Shown here piece by piece: positions 1 to 5,308 of a stretch of 5,638 bases of DNA (the stretch's first letter is position 1; each line of letters starts with the position of its first letter). This DNA comes from Bacteroidota bacterium (lineage in GTDB: Bacteria; Bacteroidota; Bacteroidia; Bacteroidales; B39-G9). The stretch covers positions 1-5,638 of the forward strand of contig JAUVJB010000205.1 of assembly GCA_030592465.1 (NCBI GenBank). Reading direction: 5' to 3'. Both the position numbers and the translations under genes were made by a program. The notes beneath the pieces were generated by a model, which was not told where the DNA came from, did no database searches, and worked only from the letters and a program-made list of their open reading frames with translations.

Positions 1-1632
1 ACAAAATTAAACCTCCTGCTCAAAGCATTGGAAGGCGAAACAAATGCCTCCGTTAGTAAGCAGTTGACTTTTTTTAATGAAAGGGTGCTTCCCGATCTTG
101 GAGATAATATTAAATGCGGCAACTCACTTATTGGCAATGATTTTTATGATAACCAACTCGAACTGTTTCCCGAACAGATTAAAAAGATAAACGCTTTTGA
201 TTGGGACAAAGCATTCCCTGAAATATTTAAGAATGGGGGTTTTGATGTTGTGATTGGGAATCCGCCGTATATTAAAGAATATACTAATCGTGAACCTTTT
301 GAATTGCTTAAAAACAGTAGCAGAAAAAGTTATTATCAGGGCAAAATGGATTTATGGTATGCTTTTGCGTGTTTTTCAATTGATATTTTGAAAAAAGGAG
401 GATTTCATAGTTTTATTGCAACTAATAATTGGATAACTTCTGCCGGAGCTTCAATTTTAAGAAACAAAATATTAGAGGAAACTGAAATATTAAAATTTAT
501 TGATTTTGCTGATTTCAAAGTATTTCAAAATGCTTCCATCCAAACTATGGTTTATGTTTTGAAAAAAGAAAAACCTGCTAAATTTTGTAAAGTTAAGTAC
601 ACTAAAATTATTAATAAAAATATTCCTGTTAGTGAGTTGCAGGACATGTTGATAAAAGAATTGGCTCGTTTTAAAGAAATTGATTGTAATTTTTTTGAAT
701 GGTTTAGTGCAGTTTTTGAACCTGAAAAACTCAAGAATAAAACTTTCACTTTTGTTAATTCAAAGATTAATGATGTATTAATTAAAATCGAATCAAATAA
801 AAATTATTGTTTTAATAAAAAAGATGTTGCACAAGGTATTGTGGCTCCTCAAGATTTTTTAATTGATAAACATTTAGAGATTCTAAAAAATGATGAAATA
901 AATAAAGGAGACGGAATTTTTGTTTTGTCTGATGCCGAAAAGGAAAAATTGAATTTATCAAAAACCGAACAACAAATTGTCAAACCTTATTTTACAACAC
1001 AGGAATTGAAGCGGTATTATGGAAGCAATGAAAACAATTATTGGGTAATTTATTCCAATCTTAATGTTAGAAAAAACATTAAAGATTATCCCAATATCAA
1101 ACAACATTTAGAAAAATTTAAAAGTATAATTACTTCCGATTTTAAACCTTATGGTTTGCACCGTGCTCGTGAGCAAAGATTTTTTGAAGGTGAAAAAATT
1201 ATTTCGTTAAGAAAAACAAAACAACCAACTTTTACATATACAGATTTTCCTTGCTATGTTTCGCAGACATATTTTGTTATTCAGCCTAAAAATATTAATC
1301 TCAAATATTTAACCGGCTTATTAAATTCTAAGTTAATTCATTTCTGGTTATATTACAAAGGCAAAAAGCAAGGCGATCAATTACAAATAGATAAAGAACC
1401 TTTGTTGGATTTACCTCTTATAAATACAGATAAAAAACAAACCCACGATACTATCGTCAATCTCGTTGACAATCTCCTAAAACTCAACAAAGAGCTACAA
1501 AGCACAAAACTTGAAACCCATCGCCAGCAACTCCAACGAGCAATAGACCACGCAGAAAATAAAATTGATGAGTTGGTTTATAAGCTTTATGGGTTGACAA
1601 AAGAGGGAATTGAGATAGTTGAAAATGGGTGA
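1..1632 (+). CDS. Eco57I/TaqI-type N6-adenine DNA methyltransferase or type IIG restriction-modification enzyme, C-terminal part (5' end outside window)
   Basis: The frame is open from base 1, so the true start lies upstream and the TTG at 28 is not a start. The visible 543 residues begin in the segment that precedes methyltransferase motif IV (LPDLGDNIKCGNSLIG). They then show motif IV as NPPY (codons at 259-270, inside FDVVIGNPPYIKEY), the signature of N6-adenine methyltransferases that transfer a methyl group from S-adenosylmethionine. A region of roughly 300 residues with the look of a TaqI/Eco57I target-recognition domain follows (YWVIYSNLNVRKNIKDYP, then FPCYVSQTYFVI and LTGLLNSKLIHFWLYYKGK). 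The C-terminus is a helical, coiled-coil-like tail (KLETHRQQLQRAIDHAENK). Motif I (SAM binding) and any PD-(D/E)XK nuclease would be upstream, so a type IIG enzyme, a plain methyltransferase and a BREX PglX-like protein cannot be told apart. The last 36 codons, counting the stop, recur downstream. Confidence 0.93.
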   Translation, partial: TKLNLLLKALEGETNASVSKQLTFFNERVLPDLGDNIKCGNSLIGNDFYDNQLELFPEQIKKINAFDWDKAFPEIFKNGGFDVVIGNPPYIKEYTNREPFELLKNSSRKSYYQGKMDLWYAFACFSIDILKKGGFHSFIATNNWITSAGASILRNKILEETEILKFIDFADFKVFQNASIQTMVYVLKKEKPAKFCKVKYTKIINKNIPVSELQDMLIKELARFKEIDCNFFEWFSAVFEPEKLKNKTFTFVNSKINDVLIKIESNKNYCFNKKDVAQGIVAPQDFLIDKHLEILKNDEINKGDGIFVLSDAEKEKLNLSKTEQQIVKPYFTTQELKRYYGSNENNYWVIYSNLNVRKNIKDYPNIKQHLEKFKSIITSDFKPYGLHRAREQRFFEGEKIISLRKTKQPTFTYTDFPCYVSQTYFVIQPKNINLKYLTGLLNSKLIHFWLYYKGKKQGDQLQIDKEPLLDLPLINTDKKQTHDTIVNLVDNLLKLNKELQSTKLETHRQQLQRAIDHAENKIDELVYKLYGLTKEGIEIVENG

Positions 1633-1730
1633 AAATTTGAAAAATATGATTATATTTGTTGAAAATAAATATAGCGAATGTTTATTTTTTATGTAAACGA
1701 GTTGTGCGTCATTCTATGAAAACTAAACCG
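1524..1730 (+). repeat. Methyltransferase 3'-tail repeat, copy 1 (native, full length)
   Basis: This is the reference copy of a direct repeat. It covers the last 36 codons, including the stop (from CAG at 1525 to TGA at 1630-1632), and about 100 bp beyond, reaching the start codon of the next gene at 1716. Downstream copies begin at 2492 and 3611, at exactly the same codon. Shorter relics lie at 4485 and 5309. The non-coding half contains a stretch of more than 20 bp around TATGATTATATTTG that is identical in copy 2. Confidence 0.9.
1651..1658 (+). promoter_or_regulatory. Candidate Bacteroidota -7 promoter box, copy 1
   Basis: TATATTTG fits the TAnnTTTG -7 consensus of the Bacteroidota housekeeping sigma factor. 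It lies 57 bp before the ATG at 1716. The nearest upstream TTTG (1636-1639) is only 11 bp away instead of the usual 19 to 21, so a good -33 box is missing. Support comes mainly from conservation of the same box in repeat copies 2 and 4. Confidence 0.4.
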
Positions 1731-2420
1731 ATAGACATACAGACAATAATTGATGAGTTCAAAAGTAAGGCAGAACCAGAAGACCGATATACATCTTTTG
1801 ACTATTGCTATAACTATTTTCGTAAAACCGAACAAGACGACTTAATTAAAGACATTGGGAAAAGTTGTTTAACACTTGGTTTTTATTTAGCAAGTTGGGG
1901 AATGTTTAGGGGTTCAAGTTTTCTATTAGGAAAAAGTGCAAAATACTTTGAACCTACAATCAGATATTTAGCAACACTTGACAAATCAGTATGGCTAATA
2001 GACATAGACAATTATGTGACTGAGAATATTGATACAATAATTCAAATTTACAATGACCTAAAAAAATGTATTATCAGCGGAAATAATTCTGACCTGACAT
2101 TAATTACGAAAATAATGCTAGGTGTATTCGGTTTTATCCCAGCGTATGATCAATATTTTTGCGATACTTTTAGACAGATATTTGCTAAGGAGAAATGTGG
2201 TTTCAGAAGAGTAAACCAGAAATCCCTGAAATGCATTAAAGTTTTCTACGATGCAAACAAGCAAATAATTGACGAAATATCAGTAAATACTTTTACGACT
2301 GATTTTGAAACTGGAGCAAAAACTAAAATTAATTATCCAAAAGCAAAAATTATTGATATGTATGGATTTACTGTTGGATTAAAAAAGAACGAACGCACAA
2401 CAAAAAATAAAATGCATTAA
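1716..2420 (+). CDS. Conserved-looking protein of unknown function (234 aa)
   Basis: I chose the ATG at 1716 over the upstream in-frame TTG at 1656. The ATG gives a natural start (MKTKPIDIQTI) just after the candidate promoter box, and the 20 extra residues are translated repeat sequence. The product is a soluble-looking mixed helical protein with no signal peptide. It has a conserved-looking core at residues 53-71 (TLGFYLASWGMFRGSSFLL), a second at 131-147 (TKIMLGVFGFIPAYDQY) and a C-terminal motif near 208-216 (PKAKIIDMY). I have the impression that the 'LASWGM.RGSSFLL' and 'FG.IPAYD..F' motifs belong to a widespread uncharacterised family, but I cannot name it. The gene sits between repeat copies 1 and 2, directly behind the restriction-modification gene, which suggests but does not show a defence or accessory role. 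Its frame is intact, so it is probably expressed. Confidence 0.8.
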   Translation: MKTKPIDIQTIIDEFKSKAEPEDRYTSFDYCYNYFRKTEQDDLIKDIGKSCLTLGFYLASWGMFRGSSFLLGKSAKYFEPTIRYLATLDKSVWLIDIDNYVTENIDTIIQIYNDLKKCIISGNNSDLTLITKIMLGVFGFIPAYDQYFCDTFRQIFAKEKCGFRRVNQKSLKCIKVFYDANKQIIDEISVNTFTTDFETGAKTKINYPKAKIIDMYGFTVGLKKNERTTKNKMH

Positions 2421-2491
2421 AATGTCTTATATTTAAACCGTTACTACAATATAGATAAATAATCCATAAGAAATGATTTTAAATACATAAC
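2421..2491. other. Short spacer with nothing recognised
   Basis: About 70 bp of AT-rich sequence between the stop of the 1716-2420 gene and repeat copy 2. I see no hairpin terminator here, unlike the spacers after the later gene units. Confidence 0.5.
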
Positions 2492-2693
2492 CCAGCAATT
2501 CCAGCGAGCAATAGACCACGCAGAAAACAAAATTGATGAGTTGGTTTATGAGCTTTATGGATTAACGGTGGAGGAGATTGAGATAGTTGAGAATGGATAA
2601 TAATTTTAAAATATGATTATATTTGTTGAAAATAGGTAAAGTGAATGTTTATTTTTTATATAAATGAATTATAAGCCATTATGAAAATGAAAA
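2492..2693 (+). repeat. Methyltransferase 3'-tail repeat, copy 2 (contains an orphan in-frame C-terminal fragment, 2493-2600)
   Basis: From CAG at 2493 to TAA at 2598-2600 this copy encodes the same C-terminal segment as the methyltransferase, including AIDHAENKIDELVY and ending IEIVENG. Over these 108 bases I count 15 differences from copy 1. Of 12 changed codons, 8 are synonymous (counting TGA/TAA), and the stop is at the same place. Similarity continues past the stop: the block around TATGATTATATTTG and GAATGTTTATTTTTTAT is shared, as is a matching ATG context at 2681. There is no upstream methyltransferase sequence, so the fragment is not a working gene. Confidence 0.9.
2618..2625 (+). 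promoter_or_regulatory. Candidate Bacteroidota -7 promoter box, copy 2
   Basis: TATATTTG, matching TAnnTTTG, at the position equivalent to 1651-1658 in copy 1 and 71 bp before the ATG of the 2697 gene. No TTTG is found at the expected -33 spacing. It would drive the two-gene unit 2697-3411. Confidence 0.4.
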
Positions 2694-2696
2694 AAT

Positions 2697-3194
2697 ATGA
2701 TAAGAAATAAAATTTGGTATAACCTTGTTAACTCAAAATTCAAGTGTTATTATATAAGCTACTCCATTGATAAATACCAAAAAAGAAGCATTTTTATTAA
2801 TTCATTTTTGGCGATAATTTCAATTTCAAGTGTATCTGCTTGGGCAATATGGGAAATCTTACCATTGTTGTGGGCATTTATTATTGGAATATCTAATATT
2901 CTCATAGCAATAAAACCGTTTTTACACTATGACAAGAAAATCAAAGAGCTTAATGAAAAATTAACAATTTTAGAAAGCATACAAATTGAATTTGAGAAAC
3001 TTCTTTATGAATTAGATATAAAAAAAATTAATAAGGAGATAGCATCAAATGATTTTTTTATTATTTGTGAAAAACAAATTAAAGTTCTTAGGAAATCAGA
3101 CGAATTATTGTTAAGTACGGATAATAAAATTAAGAAAAAAGCAGATGCTGATACTGACCGATACATATATAATAATTATAAAACTAAATGCTAA
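2697..3194 (+). CDS. Small two-transmembrane, coiled-coil protein of unknown function (165 aa)
   Basis: The start at 2697 is the first ATG after an in-frame TGA at 2688-2690. The ATG at 2681, aligned with the start of the 1716 gene, is in another frame and stops after nine codons. The protein has a basic, aromatic N-terminus (residues 1-30), two hydrophobic helices at about 32-51 and 54-73 separated by a very short turn (WEILP), and a long charged helix from about 78 to 150 with heptad-like spacing (KKIKELNEKLTILESI). This order (short helix, hairpin of two TM segments, cytoplasmic helical tail) resembles the SLATT/S-2TM class of membrane effectors linked to nucleotide-signal and conflict systems, but I have only topology, not a motif match. 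The stop lies 4 nt before the polyproline gene, so the two are almost certainly co-transcribed. Confidence 0.82.
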   Translation: MIRNKIWYNLVNSKFKCYYISYSIDKYQKRSIFINSFLAIISISSVSAWAIWEILPLLWAFIIGISNILIAIKPFLHYDKKIKELNEKLTILESIQIEFEKLLYELDIKKINKEIASNDFFIICEKQIKVLRKSDELLLSTDNKIKKKADADTDRYIYNNYKTKC

Positions 3195-3198
3195 AAAA

Positions 3199-3411
3199 AT
3201 GGAAACAAAAAATTCAGAATTAATTACAGATTTAAACGAAATCAATTATTATCACATTAAAGCAGAGGAAGAAAAACCGCCACCACCTCCACCGCCACCA
3301 CCACCTGAACGTCGGGATATACCCCTTTCACCTTCTGAGCCAAAAATAAAAAACTTCCCAGACAAGGATAGAATTCCGCCACCACCACCTCCACCCAATA
3401 ATGATAAATAG
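3199..3411 (+). CDS. Small polyproline protein (70 aa), partner of the two-TM protein
   Basis: I chose the ATG at 3199 because it lies 4 nt after the preceding stop; the in-frame ATG at 3145 would overlap the upstream gene by 50 nt. The product has an acidic head (METKNSELITDLNEINYY), then ten consecutive prolines at residues 27-36, a charged linker (ERRDIPLSPSEPKIKNFPD), seven prolines at 60-66 and the tail NNDK. There is no signal peptide or membrane segment. Such runs form polyproline-II helices and stall ribosomes without elongation factor P, so translation is probably EF-P-dependent. Proline codons are mixed (CCG, CCA, CCT, CCC), which argues for a selected protein sequence rather than simple slippage of one triplet. 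Close coupling suggests it binds or regulates the two-TM protein; an antitoxin or adaptor role is only a guess. Confidence 0.72.
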   Translation: METKNSELITDLNEINYYHIKAEEEKPPPPPPPPPPERRDIPLSPSEPKIKNFPDKDRIPPPPPPPNNDK

Positions 3412-3464
3412 ATAAGAACGGCTTATAATAACAAATAAGGATTAAACGATGAAGTAAAAAGTGC

Positions 3465-3545
3465 GACCTGCGAGGTTTTATTAACCAACATATTATCAGT
3501 TTGTTGTTTTTTTAAAGAGATTCACTAAAATAAACCTCGCAGGTC
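3465..3545. repeat. Hairpin (MITE-like) element, copy 1
   Basis: The arms GACCTGCGAGGTTT (3465-3478) and AAACCTCGCAGGTC (3532-3545) are a perfect 14-bp inverted repeat. They enclose about 53 nt that are themselves conserved among copies, including an ATTATCAGTTTG block. A T-run follows the right arm, so the element could also work as a transcription terminator for the unit ending at 3411, although the loop is long for an intrinsic terminator. I recall similar GACCTGCGAGGT hairpins as interspersed repeats in Bacteroidota genomes. Confidence 0.85.
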
Positions 3546-3610
3546 TTTTTGGACTGAACTCAATTATAAATGAAATATTAAAAGACAAGGATTAAAATTA
3601 AAAGAATCTG

Positions 3611-3729
3611 CCAGCAGCTCCAACGTGCTATAGACTATACAGAAAACAAAATTGATGAGTTGGTTTATGAGCTTTATGGGTTGACGGAGGAGGAGATTGG
3701 GATAGTGAAGAAAGTAAAGAAAATACAAC
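3611..3729 (+). pseudogene. Methyltransferase 3'-tail repeat, copy 3 (orphan C-terminal fragment)
   Basis: From CAG at 3612 the sequence again encodes the methyltransferase tail (QQLQRAIDYTENK, then ELVYELYGLTEEEIGIV), beginning at the same codon as copies 1 and 2. Most changes are conservative or synonymous. Similarity ends near 3710; the usual stop is missing and the frame runs on across the RAYT start at 3730. The non-coding half of the repeat, with its promoter-like box, is absent here. It is a relic, not a gene. Confidence 0.85.
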
Positions 3730-4356
3730 ATGACCCTATATCGGAACAAATACCGTGTAGAATCAAACAGGTGGCAGTTTTGGGATTATTCTGCACCTGC
3801 ATCATATTTTATTACTGTATGTGTACAGGATAGAAAAAATATATTAGGTGAGATAGTAAACCATAAAATTGAATTGTCAAATGCAGGAATAATTGTATCG
3901 GATTATTTTGCAGAAATTCCAAAATATCACAAACGTATAATTTTAGATAAATGGATTGTCATGCCTAATCATTTTCATTGTATTATTAAATTGGGTGATT
4001 ACGATTTTGATAATGGGGTTTCGGATATTGGGAATGGTGATGTTGGCAATGTAGATAAAATTCATGTAGATAAAATTCATGAATTTTATCTACGGTATAA
4101 AAAAACCAAACCATCAGAAAATGATATAAAACAATACCGAAAATTACGCAGGAAAATGTTAATCCCAATGATTATGGGAAAATTCCAGATGCAAACGTCA
4201 AAACAAATAAATATTATCAATATTACACCCGGAAATAAAAATTGGCAAAACAATTACCATGATCATGTAATTAGAAATGACACAGAATATAATCGTATTA
4301 AACAATACATTAAAAATAATCCTATGAATTGGAAGGATGATAAATTTTACAAATAA
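3730..4356 (+). CDS. REP-associated tyrosine transposase (RAYT; IS200/IS605-like Y1 HUH nuclease)
   Basis: A 208-residue single-strand DNA endonuclease/transposase of the Y1 superfamily. The start of the family is clear (MTLYRNKYRVESNRWQFWDY, then YFITVCVQDR). The HUH metal-binding motif is HFH at residues 81-83 in WIVMPNHFHCII. The C-terminal block YHDHVIRNDTEYNRIKQYI (176-194) followed by NNPMNW carries the likely catalytic tyrosine, Tyr193, in the helix that holds it in relatives. These enzymes cut and rejoin single-stranded DNA at palindromic REP sequences and are usually single-copy and domesticated. Residues 108-121 are encoded by a repeat plus a perfect palindrome, in frame, in the variable region between the two active-site parts. 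The gene is intact and flanked by hairpin elements at 3465-3545 and 4410-4475. Confidence 0.92.
   Translation: MTLYRNKYRVESNRWQFWDYSAPASYFITVCVQDRKNILGEIVNHKIELSNAGIIVSDYFAEIPKYHKRIILDKWIVMPNHFHCIIKLGDYDFDNGVSDIGNGDVGNVDKIHVDKIHEFYLRYKKTKPSENDIKQYRKLRRKMLIPMIMGKFQMQTSKQINIINITPGNKNWQNNYHDHVIRNDTEYNRIKQYIKNNPMNWKDDKFYK
4051..4093. repeat. Direct repeat plus perfect 28-bp palindrome inside the RAYT gene
   Basis: The 15-mer GTAGATAAAATTCAT occurs twice in tandem (4051-4065, 4066-4080), and the second copy leads into its own reverse complement. As a result 4066-4093 is a perfect palindrome with 14-bp arms, a GTAG foot, an ATTCATGAAT centre and a CTAC end. It is read in frame as VDKIH-VDKIH-EFYL. 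GTAG at the foot of the stem is the tetranucleotide known for RAYT/REP recognition. The layout matches the GTAGGGGCGATTCATGAATC-type palindromes I recall from Bacteroidota and cyanobacteria. Confidence 0.88.
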
Positions 4357-4409
4357 CAATTGTTTAATTCAATCAATTTTATTTTGTTATAAAACCAAGC
4401 TCAACAATC

Positions 4410-4475
4410 TTTTATTAACCAAAAAATTATCAGTTTGCTGTTTTTAAGAAATCCACAAAATAAACCTTGCAGGTC
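4410..4475. repeat. Hairpin (MITE-like) element, copy 2, left arm missing
   Basis: The inner block (TTTATTAACCAAAAAATTAT onward) and the right arm AAACCTTGCAGGTC (4462-4475, one change from copy 1) are present. The left arm is replaced by unrelated sequence, so no stem can form. A T-run and GGG then lead directly into methyltransferase-tail relic 4 at 4485. The element sits about 50 bp after the RAYT stop. Confidence 0.8.
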
Positions 4476-4484
4476 TTTTTGGGT

Positions 4485-4526
4485 GGAGGAGGAGATTTTT
4501 AAAATTTAAAAATATGATTAAGTTTG
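4485..4526 (+). repeat. Methyltransferase 3'-tail repeat, copy 4 (short relic)
   Basis: GGAGGAGGAGATT (4485-4497) equals the end of the coding tail of copy 3 (3686-3698). AAAATTTAAAAATATGATTA (4501-4520) then matches the region just after the stop in copy 1, with the last codons deleted. The preceding CTTTTTGGG of the hairpin element resembles CTTTATGGG of the tail, so the junction may be a microhomology join. Confidence 0.65.
4519..4526 (+). promoter_or_regulatory. Candidate Bacteroidota -7 promoter box, copy 4
   Basis: TAAGTTTG fits TAnnTTTG and sits at the position of TATATTTG in copies 1 and 2, although most of the coding tail is gone. It lies 36 bp before the ATG of the ORF6N gene. No clear -33 TTTG is seen. 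Confidence 0.4.
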
Positions 4527-4531
4527 CAGGG

Positions 4532-4560
4532 GATATCGCAAAATGCGACAACCTTTAAAA
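4532..4560. promoter_or_regulatory. Possible operator-like palindrome before the ORF6N gene
   Basis: TCGCA-AAA-TGCGA (4536-4548) is a small inverted repeat in the leader of the ORF6N gene. The surrounding 29 bp (4532-4560) match an internal stretch of that gene (4764-4792) at 24 of 29 positions by my count. The leader copy, read in one frame, gives DIAKCDNL and the internal copy VIANCDHL. It may be an operator for this DNA-binding family or a relic of an earlier gene copy. Confidence 0.35.
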
Positions 4561-4562
4561 TT

Positions 4563-5090
4563 ATGAGTAATAAAGCAATAATACCAACAGAAAAGATAGA
4601 TAGGGCAATCTTATTTATACGAGGACAGAAAGTAATGTTAGACTCGGATTTAGCCGTGATTTATGGAGTTAAAACCAGTAGATTAAATGAGCAAGTTAAA
4701 AGGAATCAAGACAGGTTTCCTACCGATTTTATGTTTCAACTAACTGACAAAGAAAAAGAGGAGGTTATCGCAAATTGCGACCACCTTGAAAGAATAAAAT
4801 ATTCAAGGACAAATCCATATTCATTTACTGAACATGGAACAATAATGCTTGCAAGTGTTTTAAATACGCCAACAGCAATACAGACAAGTGTATTAATAGT
4901 AAGAGCATTTGTAAAATTAAGAGAGATTTTATCGACACATGAGGAATTAGAAAGAAAGGTATTAACATTGGAGGCTATGTATGACAAGCAGTTCAAAGTG
5001 ATTTTTCAAGCAATAAGGGAATTAATGCAACAAGAAACAAATATAAAAGACAGGCCACGAATTGGTTATAAAATAAAAGGTGAGAAGTGA
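4563..5090 (+). CDS. ORF6N-domain DNA-binding protein (175 aa)
   Basis: I chose the ATG at 4563 (MSNKAIIPTEKIDRAI), the typical start of this family; the TTG at 4524 adds 13 residues translated from the leader palindrome. The N-terminal ORF6N domain covers about residues 8-110. It shows IRGQKVMLDSDLAVIYGVKT, then LNEQVKRNQDRFPTDFMFQL, then YSFTEHGTIMLASVLNTPTA. A helical, coiled-coil-like stretch (LREILSTHEELERKVLTLE) and the conserved-type tail RPRIGYKIKGEK follow. ORF6N was first described in phage and large DNA virus proteins next to KilA-N/Bro-N domains, and is common as a chromosomal gene in Bacteroidota, often in mobile regions. Its DNA target and role are unknown. It is transcribed alone or with the tiny ORF at 5121. 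Confidence 0.92.
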   Translation: MSNKAIIPTEKIDRAILFIRGQKVMLDSDLAVIYGVKTSRLNEQVKRNQDRFPTDFMFQLTDKEKEEVIANCDHLERIKYSRTNPYSFTEHGTIMLASVLNTPTAIQTSVLIVRAFVKLREILSTHEELERKVLTLEAMYDKQFKVIFQAIRELMQQETNIKDRPRIGYKIKGEK

Positions 5091-5120
5091 TCGCTTACTA
5101 TCCAACAAAGTGCATAAAAA

Positions 5121-5225
5121 ATGATTTTAAAAACTAAATCAGTAGAAATTTCCAATGAACTTTTAGCCCGCCAGGTAATATTTTCTGACACGGAACCTCA
5201 ATTTGATAATGATGATGAAAAGTAA
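5121..5225 (+). CDS. Possible 34-codon ORF of unknown function
   Basis: The ATG at 5121 opens MILKTKSVEISNELLARQVI and continues FSDTEPQFDNDDEK to TAA at 5223-5225. It has an amphipathic, strand-helix-like head and an acidic tail, unlike random AT-rich translation. It starts 30 bp after the ORF6N stop, and its stop overlaps the left arm of hairpin element 3. It could be a very small protein, perhaps antitoxin-like, or the end piece of a lost gene. I do not recognise it. Confidence 0.35.
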   Translation: MILKTKSVEISNELLARQVIFSDTEPQFDNDDEK

Positions 5226-5305
5226 GACCTGCGAGGTTTCATTAACCAAAATATTATCAGTTTGTTGTTTTTAAGAAATTTACTAAAATAAACCTCGCAG
5301 GTCTT
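5224..5305. repeat. Hairpin (MITE-like) element, copy 3
   Basis: The arms AAGACCTGCGAGGTTT (5224-5239) and AAACCTCGCAGGTCTT (5290-5305) form a perfect 16-bp inverted repeat around a loop closely similar to that of copy 1. All three copies have the same orientation. A T-run after the right arm makes a terminator role for the ORF6N unit possible. Confidence 0.86.
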
Positions 5306-5308
5306 TTT

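Noticed and set aside
552..749. Minus-strand ORF inside the methyltransferase gene
   Set aside because: It is a shadow of the strongly supported plus-strand frame and has no recognisable domain. The same holds for the minus-strand ORFs at 3564-3749 and 4736-4996.
1681..1716. Integron attC-like sequence around GAGTTGTGCGTCAT before the 1716 gene
   Set aside because: GTTGTGC does not fit the GTTRRRY core, no matching partner core is seen, and there is no integrase in the window.
3145..3198. Longer start for the polyproline protein at 3145
   Set aside because: It would overlap the two-TM gene by 50 nt and add a hydrophobic stretch that is only the other frame of that gene. The ATG at 3199 gives normal 4-nt operon spacing.
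1523..3710. The tail copies as silent specificity cassettes for switching the R-M target
   Set aside because: They cover only the last 35 residues, after the recognition domain, so exchanging them would hardly change DNA specificity.
3986..4168. Minus-strand ORF with HEFYLHEFYLH repeats
   Set aside because: It is the reverse reading of the palindrome and direct repeat inside the RAYT gene.
3465..4475. RAYT plus flanking hairpins as a complete IS200/IS605 insertion sequence
   Set aside because: The RAYT belongs to the domesticated branch, the right-hand hairpin lacks one arm, and no TnpB or clear element ends are visible.
3465..5305. Hairpin copies as a CRISPR array
   Set aside because: There are only three units, about 0.9 kb apart with genes between them, and there are no regular spacers or cas genes.
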